From: Glandiceps talaboti
Lineage: Eukaryota; Hemichordata; Enteropneusta; Spengelidae
NCBI RefSeq assembly: GCF_964340395.1
Contig: NC_135558.1
Coordinates: 3,235,001 to 3,280,000 of the forward strand
Direction: 5' to 3'
Length of the DNA stretch: 45,000 nucleotides
The notes under the pieces: generated by a model
The model's input: the letters and a program-made list of their open reading frames with translations, nothing else
The model's database searches: none
Told to the model about the DNA's origin: nothing
Program-made: the position numbers and the translations under genes
In this document: positions 21,600-33,255 of the stretch, piece after piece
How the letters are laid out: every line of letters begins with the position of its first letter
How positions within the stretch are numbered: the first letter of the stretch is position 1

Positions 21600-24127
21600 A
21601 ATAGTGCTTCGAATCTCAGAGCACATCCTTTTAATCAGCCACCTACGTCCAGCGATCTCCACGCACGAGGAAAGCAAAAGACTCCTTAACTCGGCCTCGT
21701 TAGTTGCCATTCATAAAAAAAACATTCATACTACAATACGATTCGGTAATTGTTGTCTTGATTGATATCACAGGAGGAGATAAAAAGGTTTTGTGAAAGT
21801 AATGACCAGCGTGGGCGTACACCTTTCGATGTAGTATAGTGTTACCTTTTATTACGAATAATTAGAAGTGGCAATATTGTTCAGAGCTAGAAATCATTAT
21901 TGAAATCTATATTCACATAGTTTGTATAACTTCCAATACAGACGTTCCTGTTGGTGGGCTATGGGGGCGCTATGTCAATATTTTACGGAAACGGGGGATT
22001 TTCCTATATTTTACACCTTCAATTTGAAGTGACACATGAAAAACCGTACATTGTGTGGTAAAATGATTAATTTAAATAATAATTTTCGTTAAGATTTTGG
22101 GGAAACGAAATAGAAAATCACATTTTATTCAATTACGTGGTGCTTTGTTGGCTTGTGCCTTAACATAGATATAGTATCGCCATAAATCGCAGTTTAATGA
22201 CGATGTATTGTGCATCTCAACAATTACGTCACTGTATCATTCATTCACACAAGTTTCAGTTGATAGAATGACGTATGTAATTCTTCAAATGGAACACAAA
22301 TAACAAAGCAGATATGTTGGGATATGGCCTATGTCGCCTTAAAGGGGGCACCAGTTGTATTTATACGTTTTGGACGCAAGTTTAACTAAACGTCCCTTGC
22401 AGGAAATGGTTTGTACTCAAAAATGGCACTGAGACATATCTGATAAACTATTCAATGACCTCATTTAGTATAAATGTCGAGGACATCCCTACGTGCAATA
22501 AGCTGTTCTAACAATGCCAGAAAACAATTGCAATGTCACAGAAGACACACTGAGTCACATCGTATTAACATTATACTAGAATAGTTTAATCAAGGTTTTA
22601 AGTAAGTAGTTTCACTTTAGTAAAGAGGTTGTTGGCAGTTTAAGGTATAATAGTTCATTGTCAAAGCATAGAACTGTTTTGCTAACCAACTGTACTCAGT
22701 GTTATGTAAGCGAGCATATGTAAAACGATATCGTCAGACCTGCTAACTGGGCCATTTTTCATAAAATAACCAAAGATACATTCACTAAGAATTGGTCAAT
22801 CACTTAGAAAAAGACACTTTATCTGTTACTGTTGGTCAGTATTATTTGTAGGTAGTATAGTGGCGAGATAAAATCTTGAGCGAAAGCTTGATTTTGAATG
22901 TCACCACGTTGAAATTGTACTAGTTATAACATTTTTTCAGACAACCACAATATATTCACTGAAAAGTGTTACAATATCAATAATTATCAATAAGCAGTAC
23001 AGAAGCAGGTTGAAATCTTGATCGCCGTTGAGAAAGCTAATTTTTGGGTGCGGACCTAAAAACAAAAGATTTAAAAACTTTAAAACACGTTACAGTAACA
23101 TCTTTAATAGCAACATGAAGAATAACAGTAATGCAACAATTCTTAAAGTCTGACTAAATAACTTTAAATGTAAAACGCTCGAGTGCAAGTTTGTTTTACT
23201 GTTGTTAATTTACGTGTATTACATGACTGATTTAAACCATTGATTACAATTAATAGTGGAGAAGAAAATGTGACCCTGTTAACGGTATGATAACCGATTG
23301 ACTGTACCAGAAAATTTGAAAAGAAAATCTTTATGATTTCTAATGGCCTTAAGTGATAGTTGTTGCTTTTTGAAAACACAAGTTTAAACGGCCCTCATCA
23401 GCAATACTACATGGTCAACTTTGCACCTATTGAATAGTGTGTTAACCAATGACACACAGAACGTTGACGCACGGCGAGTTATATGTAGAAAAATACAAAA
23501 TAATCTCCATGTAGGTTTTTTAGAATCGTGATCTTTGTAATGAAAGTAATAGTATTGGCCACCGATGCACATTTAAAATAGCACAGAGTGTATTGTCAAT
23601 GCATCTAACTGTGGTTGTATGAGCTTACGTGTGTGAATTCGTTTTCATCTTCTTCTGAGTATTCATATATTTTCAAAACGCTAAATGTCATGGGTTACTT
23701 AATCAGTGGTGTATAGCTGCTAGTTTATAGGCCTGTCAAGAACATCACTCCTTAAGAAACTATAAATAGTTACAAGGAACTATATATTTTACAATAGTAA
23801 CATCTACCACAGTATAAAAACAAGCCTTGTAAAGCTGTTTATTTCACTGTGTTATTCAGGTACTGGTTGTAAGTAAAGACATATTTTATTATCTCGAAAT
23901 ATGGACGCGTTGAAATCATGTTATAACATACTGAGACTACTCTCAGAGGCATCATTGACAATTCAGGTTTCACCTCTCTCCCCCCCCCTCACACACACAA
24001 TGATCATTTATATTTCTATCCTTTGCATATTATGATATTCATTCTTCGAACACATAACATTTGCGGTGGATTTGTAAGTTAAGCGGCATTATGCATCAAT
24101 ATTATGTAGCGAATGTGACTGAACACA
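21600..24127. other. long stretch without supported gene
   Basis: AT-rich, without microsatellites longer than a few units and without good exon candidates. The short minus-strand frames at 23164-23379 and 23384-23572 (the latter from an ATG) have no recognisable domain or paired splice sites. Confidence 0.45.
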
Positions 24128-24632
24128 TCATTTCTTCCGTAAGGAAGAGATGTATTTAGTGGGTAGAAGTCTGTGTGTGTGTGTGTGTGTGTGTCTGTCT
24201 GTCTGTCTGTGTCATCGTTTTCTCCATAACGGCTTGCTCAATTCAAACGAAATTTTGAAGACGTATTCCGCAGGGTAATGGCAAGACTTGATAGGTTTTG
24301 GTAAAAATCCCGTGAATATTAATGAGCAATTTACATAATTAATGATTTTCGGTAATTAGGCTATATCTCAAGAATGCACGCTTCAAATTAATTATAACTT
24401 GGTACACACATTTGCGATACCAAAGCGCACCTGTCCTGAAAAAATGTAGCTTTTAGTTTTGATAAGTTATTGACATATTTTCGGTACATTGTACACACGA
24501 TCGTCATGGACATTAAAGGATGCCCTCAACAGTCATTGCTATTACATATGTTCTGTTGTATTCCAACAATTGTCTGTAGGAAGGACAATCTCAAAACTTT
24601 GCCCTTACGGAAGGCATTCAGTTTAAATCTGG
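24128..24632 (+). mobile_element. CTTCCGTAAGG-ended non-autonomous element, copy B
   Basis: It begins TTTCTTCCGTAAGGAAGAGA (24131) and carries the inverted CCTTACGGAAGGCATT near its right end, then CAGTTTAAATCTGG. It is nearly collinear with copy A (9854-10351), including GT/TCTG (24172-24211), TCATCGTTTTCTCCATAACGG and AAGGACAATCTCAAAACTTT. A ~100-bp middle segment before the last block differs between copies, and one T of GATTAGG is missing here. It is non-coding. Confidence 0.8.
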
Positions 24633-24818
24633 TTTTATAAATGCATCTGACAGTCATGATATACTTTTGTCTCTGTATACAAAACTATATTGAGTGTTCG
24701 ACAAATGTAAACTTTCTGACTTTGACATAGTCACTAAAACTCTGAATGAAAACAAAGACAACAACATAGAATTAAAAGTGCGGTCCTGTACATCGATACA
24801 TATGAACCTGTAATGTGT

Positions 24819-24836
24819 AAAAAAAAAAAAAAAAAA
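24819..24836 (+). repeat. A18 homopolymer
   Basis: Eighteen consecutive A followed by GAAAG. It could be a retroposed poly(A) tail, but no poly(A) signal or retro-element body was recognised upstream. Confidence 0.8.
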
Positions 24837-25044
24837 GAAAGTACACCAGCTTTGTTCAGGGTAGAATTCGCAACTGTCAGTTGCCTCATTTAGGTCTTAT
24901 GAGTCTCGGAAATAAAACTTCTTAAATAGTTGTCTTTACTCTTTTCAAGAAGACGTGAATCTATACCCAGTAGAAATCAAGAAAGAAATCACTGGTCAAC
25001 GTACATATACTAATGTTATGAATTTGTAATTACCGGGTTTGGGT

Positions 25045-25195
25045 TCAGACATGACGCTGTTTATACATGTCGCCAAACACCCAGTTGGGGAGAATCTTAT
25101 TATTGCAATAGCTGAAATTGGCATCAAGATAATAATTTAGAAGGGCTTTTATAAATTTACGCCATCTCGTTTCAATAGGTATTGCTATCATTTTC
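25045..25195 (-). CDS. candidate terminal exon, unrecognised
   Basis: A strong acceptor, AAGTCTCTTATTCTCAG, precedes 25195. The frame then runs 49 codons to TGA (25045-25047), with a charged/aromatic start (I-E-T-R-W-R-K-F-I-K-A-L-L-N-Y-Y) and W-V-F-G-D-M-Y-K near the end. The same frame can be extended upstream to an ATG at 25227. No partner exon or canonical poly(A) signal was located and no domain is recognised. Confidence 0.22.
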
Positions 25196-25610
25196 CTGAG
25201 AATAAGAGACTTAAGTGATGAGGGCATCACATTTTAGACAATACGGAAGAATGTCATGACTCTACATGTTTAGTATTTTAAAAGATATGAGCTTCCCAGA
25301 GTACATAAACCGTCCTTGTTCTTAATTATTCACATGTGTTATCTTATTTCATATAAAAAGCTACTTATATTACCTGACTCCAAAAGCGTATTTCATAAGA
25401 TATAAATTGTTAACCGAGCAAATGTGTTTCTTAAATAAGATCACTAGCATGTTGTCTTGCAATGCATTACATATGTTGAACATCGTTACGGTAACAAAAA
25501 ATACTAAAGGACAAACTGCTTGCATGATTTGCCGACTACAAGCTATAAATTGTAATTCAAAGAAAGAGCTTTTGCTCATAGTGATTAGTAGTATAACAAT
25601 AAATAATTAA

Positions 25611-28370
25611 TAATGAGCAAAAGAACACCTGGGTTTCAGGATAGTAAATGATGTGGTGTTTATGAGGACAAAGTCGGCTTGAATCTATCTGAATTGCTCA
25701 CCTGCTTAAAGCTGGACAATAGGGAAGCAAAACTCTCTGTTGCGCAGTTCGCTGAGTGTATGTGGGAAGAACGAAGCAAGTTAACGATAAACGAATACAA
25801 TTGTCATGAAAACTGAACTCCAAAGGTACGATATGTTCATCTCCTGGCCAGGCGATAACAATACGTTCCAAATTACTACACAAAATTAGTTGTTATTTCA
25901 GTTTGACTACTCCGGATACCAATTGTATAAAATCACGAAGACATCTTTTCATTCTTTAGGTTATTTACTTGTTTTGGACAACATGTCGATCTAAAAATGG
26001 AAAAGAAGCGCACAGCTTTTAACAATAGTGTACCCCCATTCGGTAACGTAAGGTATGTTTCTACTTTCTAAACACAGAAGAGATGTTGGCTTTTATTTGA
26101 CCCTGATCACTTCCTTGTTGATTGCCAGTATGATATTTTTAAAACGCCTTCGGAATAAAAATAAGGTTGCACTTGACCAGACAATGACCGTTTGTTTAAG
26201 TTGTCTTCACTGTATGTTAATGACAGAGACACTATACTACGGAATCATCCTTGTAAAATGGTTTTGTCAATTTGACCAACCGTAAATTTCATCACATCAC
26301 CAAATTTGAAACTATTCTGGAAAATCGAGGAAACATCTAATCATTAACATCCAATAACTAATCGTGAATTGCCAATGGCGTTATAGTATAATCAAACAAT
26401 AATTTAATAGCTCATTCCTTTGCGAGACGTCTGGAATAGAATGAGAAATAAATAAATAATTTCATTATAGGGACATGTCGACAAATAAAGTTGCTTTTTA
26501 ATTAATTATTTCGCTCGAATTTGTAACCCACTACGACTTGTTTACCAGTCTGGACCATCGGTCAACTTGTCTCCCTTTGTATGTGTAAATATGTGTCATA
26601 TATAGCAAGCACTTTAGTGGATTAATTCTAAGGGAAATCATATTTGAATAACACTAAGCACCAAGAAGGTTAGGAAATATGGTAAAAATGGAAATATCGA
26701 CACAGAAAAAGCTTGTCTTTACCCACGAAATTTATTTCTTATTACATAGATATTTATCTTTTAATTTTTACCATTACTTACACAGGTTATTACGCAGACG
26801 CAAAACAGTTGATCAGTGTTTTTAGCATTGAGCTTTCGATATATCTTATGGGGTTAGGGAATTTGTCACTTTGATGAGGATCGTCGAATAAGACTGATCA
26901 AAAACTTCTTGTGCGTTATACCTTAAGACATCTGATGAACATTTTCAATTAGTCATTTAATATTACAAATTGATTTGACTTACGAACAGAAAACATGAAA
27001 CTCAAAACGTATTAAAAGAATGTAAAGCTTCGTATCACTGTAACAATATAAACGAACGCATGGCATGCTAAGTCTCAAAAGTGGAGTCATCTTGGGATGA
27101 TTTGATAGACTCAGAAACACAAAGTCTATATGCTTATCAATCTCTTCATACTGGAAAGTAGAACATATACGACTTTATTTATCAACTTATTTCCTGAACT
27201 ACCTATGAGGATTACTTTTACTATCAACTTACGGAACTATCCATTTTTCCTCTTCAGCGCAACACAAAGTATTGATTTATATCTTTGTGCAAAATTTGAT
27301 TCGAGTATTGCTTAAGTGTAGCTCATCATGTAAACAACGAGTGTTTGATTATTTCAGTACTACTGAGTAAAAGACACATTTATTATGAAAATATAATATA
27401 CTCTCTTAGATTTCTAAACAATTGTACATAAAGACTCAACTCGAATGTAGACGTCACATACTCTTTTAAGGGAAACTTGTTGTTTTCTGTATAACCCATC
27501 TTTTTGATATACATACATATATACATAGGCAAATTGATAGGTTGAAGACATTGAACAAACTCGAAGATGGACATATTTTAATGATGCGACATTTACCCAG
27601 AAACACTTTTTTAAAACATTTTTTAAAAACATTTAAGTACTTCTACGATTCAAGTACTCGTTATAATTTGACATGTTGATATGAATACCATGTATCATTG
27701 ACAAAACCATTTAAATAATTTAACAGATTGGCATTCTACATCTATGCCAAGGTAAATAAACAACTCAGGAGGTATCATTATACTCCCTACGGGTAACACA
27801 CCCTTTCCTTTTTGCATCAAGGGAAAACACTAAAATCCTTCTACTATCACTTCCTATCACTACGGATTATATGAAATAAGTCAATGGGACCTACATTTAG
27901 CAGCTTTACCAAATGGACGATGCAATATTAACGAAGCGCTTACACAATGAAGCTATAGGTATTGAAGCAAATGAAAGAGCTTAAACAATTAGGTATTCTC
28001 ACTAATCAATAATAAAAGAGATTATCCTACCTATAAGCACAGCAGCCGTGTAAGTATGAATATCGCTACTGGATCCTACGTTTTAGATCGAAAGCGTCCA
28101 CACTAGTCCTTCACTAAAAATCTTATGAGACACTCGTTGGTTTTTATTTGATATCGTCAGATATATTGCATAGGCGTATACAATCGTGCTAATGAACTCA
28201 CTTCTTAAGTGCCTGCTTCCGTTTATCTGTACTACTGTCTTATAAATCACGTGAAATGTATCGTTTAGCACATGTGTCCATGTCAATGGGTTTACCCTTC
28301 GTTTTATGATGTGAGATGTATTGCTTTAGTATGCAAAGAAGTTTAACATTGACATTTTACAAGACCACAG
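25611..28370. other. no supported gene; small frames only
   Basis: The best open frame is plus 26055-26285 (76 codons from an ATG, two hydrophobic stretches). An acceptor-like TTCTACTTTCTAAACACAG inside it (to 26080) would shift reading to another 26-codon frame, so neither can be trusted. Repeat copy 2 (27112-27300) is listed separately. Confidence 0.4.
27112..27300 (+). repeat. dispersed repeat, copy 2 (partner at 13205-13400)
   Basis: Contains CAGAAACACAAAGTCTATATGC, AAAGTAGAACA, CTACCTATGAGGAT and TTACGGAACT in the same order and strand as copy 1. No terminal repeats or target duplications were recognised. Confidence 0.5.
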
Positions 28371-28393
28371 TGACGTAACACACAGTGACGTAA
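28371..28393 (+). promoter_or_regulatory. tandem CRE-like sites
   Basis: TGACGTAACACACAG is repeated directly, putting TGACGTAA at 28371-28378 and 28386-28393 (15-bp spacing). TGACGTAA is bound by CREB/ATF and PAR-type bZIP factors. No clear TATA box or exon follows within 100 bp, apart from a 26-codon frame from an ATG at about 28464. Confidence 0.35.
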
Positions 28394-28958
28394 CACACAT
28401 GGTTTCATCGTTTCTTGTTCTAGGTTATACATAAAACAAGAAAAAACAAGGAGAATTCGATAGGATGGAAATTTACAAATGTTTCGGCCGTCGACGTTCC
28501 TGTTTAAGTAAAATGTTGCTTTCTATCAACAAAGGCGTTAATTGATGAACATTGAGTAGGCAACCGTTAACCACTTTGATATCGAACTAATACAGCTTTG
28601 ATAAAACATCGACGAGAGGAATTAATATAGTTTTATTCTAATCTGCAGGTTAGGTAAAATAATAATAACCTTCATGAAAATGTATAAGGAGTACTTAAAG
28701 AAAGAATATAAGCGCCATGTTATTTTCACAAATCTCTGTAAATACCAACTGTAATATCCAGATAATTTTACATATTCATAGAAAAAATCTAAAGAAGTGT
28801 CATAGGAAATTAGATTATGTAAATACAGTGGATGAATTCACTGAAACTTTGATACATCTTTAGGCTATATTTTCTATCAGCCATTTACTGTGGAATGATA
28901 ACACCCAAAATTTTGTGTCAATTGACACTGACATAAGTCTAGTGCTTACAGTTAGATG

Positions 28959-29234
28959 TTATTCCCCAATAATTGTTTTCGTCCAGCCAGGAATATATGA
29001 GTGACCTAAGTGGGCTTTGTTACTACGAGTCGCTAGACGAGTCATGAGTATTTTTGGTGGAATGAAGATAATATTGGCGAATAACATAATTAAAATTATA
29101 CCAGCACCAGTCAAGAAAAGTCGTGACGGTAATGGCAATTTTGAACGTTTTGACTCATAGTTCGAACACAATAGAACCAGTGACGTAGACACGTGTTGTC
29201 GTGACGTAAAACGACAAGAGTATAAATTCCACAT
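28959..29234 (-). CDS. candidate ORF with one membrane segment, 91 codons
   Basis: An ATG at 29234 opens 91 codons to TAA. It is basic and Ser/Arg-rich to residue ~45, followed by one hydrophobic helix (G-A-G-I-I-L-I-M-L-F-A-N-I-I-F-I) and a basic tail. A diverged copy of both ends of this region occurs at 36466-36560, with the middle (~170 bp, including most of this frame) missing and the frame stopped by TAG. The frame also overlaps a promoter-like cluster on the opposite strand (29181-29227). The duplication favours a dispersed repeat or regulatory segment over a conserved gene. Confidence 0.15.
   Translation of the reverse strand: MWNLYSCRFTSRQHVSTSLVLLCSNYESKRSKLPLPSRLFLTGAGIILIMLFANIIFIPPKILMTRLATRSNKAHLGHSYIPGWTKTIIGE
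29181..29227 (+). promoter_or_regulatory. composite CRE / E-box / CRE / TATA promoter
   Basis: In 47 bp lie TGACGTAG (29181-29188), the E-box CACGTG (29190-29195), TGACGTAA (29202-29209) and TATAAAT (29221-29227), all in an orientation and spacing suited to plus-strand transcription starting near 29250. bZIP factors (CREB/ATF) bind TGACGT sites and bHLH factors (USF/MYC-type) bind CACGTG. A short coding exon with a donor follows (29275-29313). Confidence 0.45.
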
Positions 29235-29274
29235 TTCGTTTGTTCAACTTGGCTTGTGCATGGTATAATCGATA

Positions 29275-29313
29275 ATGTACGTAGATATTGTATCTAACTG
29301 TGGGATATCATAT
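29275..29313 (+). CDS. possible short first coding exon behind the 29.2-kb promoter
   Basis: The first ATG after the predicted start opens 13 codons (M-Y-V-D-I-V-S-N-C-G-I-S-Y) ending at CATAT|GTAAGG (exon edge 29313, phase 0). Support comes from the promoter cluster and donor only; no downstream exon was recognised. Confidence 0.2.
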
Positions 29314-29541
29314 GTAAGGTAATTATAATACTGAATATTGCGTGCTAAGACTATTAATATTGCATTCTAAATTGACACTATTAATGTCGATGGGACTAGT
29401 ACCTTTACGTGGAACGAAAAGTCATAAAGCATGGAAACCAGATTACAAATTACAATGTCCTTTATAAAGGTTTAATAGCTAAATAGTCGACGGCCTGACA
29501 GCCTCTGTATCTGGCGCAATCAATATCCTGCTGACCCGTTC

Positions 29542-29572
29542 GCACACACGCGCGCACGCACACACACACAAA

Positions 29573-29640
<68 letters not shown>

Positions 29641-29707
29641 TGTATGTATGTATGTATGTATGTATGTATGTATGTATGTATGTATGTATGTATGTATGTA
29701 TGTATGT
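29542..29707. repeat. (CA)n(TGTA)n microsatellite
   Basis: CA array (with CGCGCACG at the start and AAACAAAC interruptions) to about 29640, then about 16 perfect TATG units. Frames here are artefacts. Confidence 0.97.
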
Positions 29708-29708
29708 C

Positions 29709-32689
29709 CATTGTCGTAAACCATTGACTCTATGACGGCTTTGTCGTGTAACGTCCTCCCACGCTCACTTTTTTTTTATGAGAGAGGAAATATCCACTTC
29801 AACCCGTACTATACTATCGATCAGGCAGCTCTCGGGGGAACACCTGTTAAATGTTACAGACGGACTGTTCAGGGACTCTATTGTGACTGTTTCTAAAATG
29901 TCACATTAGACCTAAGTGTTGGGTAAAAACCTTCTTATTACGGTAATTTAAAGTTTACATTCTTAAACTATTGCCCAATCACCTAAAATCACTATTTATG
30001 TGAACGGAATTAATATGCATTAGATGTTTACCAATGACAGATTTATGAAAAGATATCTATGGTAAGATGCGTGATAGGTGGAGAAATCTGTTTCAATTAC
30101 TAGCTTCCAAATACTATTAAGTGCAGACCAGGTACAGTTACAAAATCAAAGGCAAAATATAGCACAATATTCGGACAAGTTCTGTCAGCTACAGATATAT
30201 TTACAAGTATATAAACACTAACCATTCTTTTGACCATAGTCTAGCTTATTTCGTCGCTAAAACTCAATGAACTTTCATTGGAAAGTCGAATGTTGGTTCC
30301 TAAACTCATTACTATTTGTGTTAAATGAGATCCCACTATTTCTGAAAAATAACTGACTTTTCAACAAACGGCTAGAAACGTTACATGCAATTTAATCAAT
30401 TGAAGAAATTGCACAGATTCAAGCAAATAGACAAGTTTGTGTTGGTTATTAATGTAGCGCAATAATATATAACAATGTCTTGTTTAGGGTATGCTTGCAA
30501 TCAGAATGAATGTTATTTTACCACCAGTGTGTGAACTACAGAAACGATATTCATTTCCTGTATATTCACAAACCAGGGACAGTTATGACGTACGTATAAT
30601 TGACAAGTGACGTTCGACATTTTAGAATTTTAATATGCGTCACATACTTTGAAGTAAGGCGTAATTCCCTCATTTAGACCATCCTGAAACATTCATTATA
30701 GTTCGAACCAATACATCACCGGCATGTATTTGCTAGGTATTAACCCTATCGGTGTCTGCCCACACAAACTTCATAAAGCACCATTAAGTACTTAATATAT
30801 ACTTCGACTGCAAATGAACTATACCGGTCAAGTGGGTGACAGATGGGTATTTTGGGGATTTGCAATTGATAACTCTACTACGTGTTTCCACTTGAAAATA
30901 CAAACATGAAACAACACATACCATATCCATGTTTGTAACTCCATACATTTTAAAAACTTGAAGAAAAAGTATATATATCAAAAAGGTAGTTATGTAATAG
31001 ATAATATTTGTACAAGTGTCTAGTACTAAATGTTATGAGCTTGGACATGACTATGAAATAGCTGCACATTTGTATTTGGGATGTATCTTCGACGAAGACT
31101 GACCAGAAACTATCATTCGTAGAGGATTGAGGACACGAACTATCAAAAGTTTCATGTACAATCACATGGCCCATGGTGGTTTATATCATTCGATAACATC
31201 TCATAAAAACCGACACAATGAGATCACGTATTTGATATGATACAAAAAGTAAGTATACTTCTCATTCACATCATGTTCCGTTTGACTTCTTATGCTCCGA
31301 GTTATTGATAAAACACGATGTTTCGCATTGTTATAGGCTGATTTCTCCTATATATATATATATATAATGTGCGAGATAAGCTTGGAGAAAAAGTAGGGGT
31401 TTGACCTTTATTAATAGTAACTGTAGCTATATTTCAAAGAGACAGCGAAATGATTACTGGTTATTACGAGGAATAGCTATTTTCAGAATGCTATAAAGAA
31501 CCTGAAGATGACGTACTCATACATGCACCGTCATTGAATTGTAAAAAGAGGTTAGACGATAACGCAAATATAAGTATTACCATAAACTACACCGGAAAGA
31601 ATGAACTCAGTATGATGCCAAGACTGTGTTAGGCGTTCATAATCTCAATGTATTGACGCCACTTTCACTTTTACTTAATGTGCAGAATGAATACCATCCG
31701 AACAAAAACGGCTGTTCTGAAACCCAACAGCTCTCCCTGACTAGAACTCGATCACTACAGGCAAGGAATAGACCGTGGACACGTGTACGAAGGTTTTGTC
31801 CGATTTAAACAGTACCACTCAAATGTTTCGATATTAGCAGAGTGCCGTTATTTTCATGCAGGACTAAATATTAATGATCTATTTTTAGAGTCTATGTACC
31901 TACCAAGACACCATCACCTCAAATCTCCTTACCCACCATAAATATCGGCAATGTCGTATAACAAATTTGGATATATCCAAAGTGTACGCCATCAAATCGG
32001 CCATTTTTGTCTTCCTAAACGGCTATGGCTTCAGTAAATAAAATAACATATGTAATTCGTCAAATATAACAACAATATCAAAGAACATGATGTAAATTGA
32101 ATGCCTTCTCAAGGCCAAAAAGTAAGACTTAAATTTGTTTGACTGTTGCAGCTTTACATATTGAATGTACATGAAATTGCAAGTGAATTGACATGTGAAG
32201 TAATGAAGAAAATGTCTCCTCTTTATAGACCCTGAAACTAGCTCTTGTGGTAAAGACTGAATCTAAGATGCAAATTAAGGTCACTCTTATTTCATGGTAC
32301 ATCCAACTTATGCATAAATAATGTGTGAAATAAAATTATAAATGCAATTTCAAGGGCATGAAGTATTTGATTAATTCGAAGAATTCTAGGCTCTAACGGG
32401 GATGACTGTTCACCTGATCGGTACATAATCATTAATAATGCAAATTAATCTTGCATTACGCAAAGTTACACGTACATCTTCTCTTTATATATTATCAATG
32501 ATATTTCAGCAATGTTTGATGGACTTTGAGCTGACATAATGATAAGTCACACATGAGTATTTCCAAATTGCTGTATGTCATAATCACGCAATTTAACCAG
32601 CCATAACGAAGACCTACCCGTCATATGTAAAGGGCACATGTGTCATGACATCATCAATATGGCAAGCCCATTAAATGATATTCAGGACT
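29709..32689. other. long stretch without supported gene
   Basis: Contains a partial CTTCCGTAAGG-family unit (29940-30040), an (AT)n run near 31350-31366 and a solo repeat terminus near 32090-32115. One minus-strand frame (30950-31174) is listed separately. Confidence 0.4.
30950..31174 (-). CDS. candidate small ORF with ideal Kozak start, 74 codons
   Basis: The start reads AACCACCATGG, a perfect Kozak context, with GATATAAACC just upstream. The frame runs 74 codons to a stop at 30950. The first half is protein-like (H-E-T-F-D-S-S-C-P-Q-S-S, then W-S-V-F-V-E-D-T-S-Q-I-Q); the second half is Tyr/Leu-rich and could be read-through of AT-rich DNA. No domain or signal peptide is recognised, and no poly(A) signal or donor is assigned. 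Confidence 0.2.
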   Translation of the reverse strand: MGHVIVHETFDSSCPQSSTNDSFWSVFVEDTSQIQMCSYFIVMSKLITFSTRHLYKYYLLHNYLFDIYTFSSSF

Positions 32690-33255
32690 ACAATTTTAAA
32701 AGTCCATGGAGTATAATGTAAAGTTTATTGAGTCCGTGTAAAGATTTAGAAAGTAGCATGTATAATCCATGGAACACTATGTAAAGACATTGGAACACCA
32801 TGCAGTGTTTAAGAAGCACCACGTAAAGTCTATCGAGCACCATGCAAAGTTTAAGGAGCACCATGTAAAGTCTATCGAGCACCATGCAATGTTTAAGAAG
32901 CACCACGTAAAGTCTATCGAGCACCATGCAATGTTTAAGGAGCATGAAAAGTCATTGGAGCAATATGCAATGTTTAAGAAGCATGAAAAGTCATTGGAGC
33001 AATATGCAATGTTTAAGAAGCATGAAAAGTCATTGGAGCAATATGCAATGTTTAAGAAGCATGAAAAGTCATTGGAGCAATATGCAGTGTTTAAAATGAC
33101 TAAAATACATTCAATATTTACAATACAAGATTGAAGGCTTTAAATATTAAAATACTGACAAAGATTACTGTAATAATACATATAACGTTTCAAGAGCTCC
33201 ATATCAGTTCTATGGAGCACCTTGTAAAGTCTATGTAGAATAATGTAAATATATT
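32690..33255 (+). repeat. minisatellite from a 21-bp unit (42-bp dimers, then 39-bp units)
   Basis: The base unit resembles GAGCACCATGTAAAGTCTATC, alternating with GAGCACCATGCAATGTTTAAG. Together they form 42-bp dimers (about 32795-32940). From about 32943 four nearly identical 39-bp units follow (starts 32943, 32982, 33021, 33060) in which one codon has been lost. Degenerate units extend to both sides (32695-32790 and 33190-33250). Confidence 0.95.
32769..33134 (+). CDS. 121-codon frame through the minisatellite (doubtful gene)
   Basis: An ATG at 32769 with G at +4 opens 121 codons to TGA. Nearly all of it is repeat: 14-residue units H-H-V-K-S-I-E-H-H-A-M-F-K-K, then four 13-residue units E-K-S-L-E-Q-Y-A-M-F-K-K-H. 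Because 21, 39 and 42 are multiples of three, the frame survives every unit change. Seven-residue periodicity with hydrophobic residues at spaced positions would suit a helix or coiled coil, with a strongly basic, His/Lys-rich face. The complementary strand is also open for 85 codons, no promoter or splice sites are evident, and the flanks are degenerate repeat. A translated product is therefore not established. Confidence 0.15.
   Translation: MEHYVKTLEHHAVFKKHHVKSIEHHAKFKEHHVKSIEHHAMFKKHHVKSIEHHAMFKEHEKSLEQYAMFKKHEKSLEQYAMFKKHEKSLEQYAMFKKHEKSLEQYAVFKMTKIHSIFTIQD

Noticed and set aside
24819-24836. A18 tract as a retrogene tail
   Set aside because: No intronless coding relic, poly(A) signal or target duplication recognised upstream.
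26055-26285. 76-codon frame with two hydrophobic segments
   Set aside because: An acceptor-like site inside it favours another frame; neither reading has partner exons.
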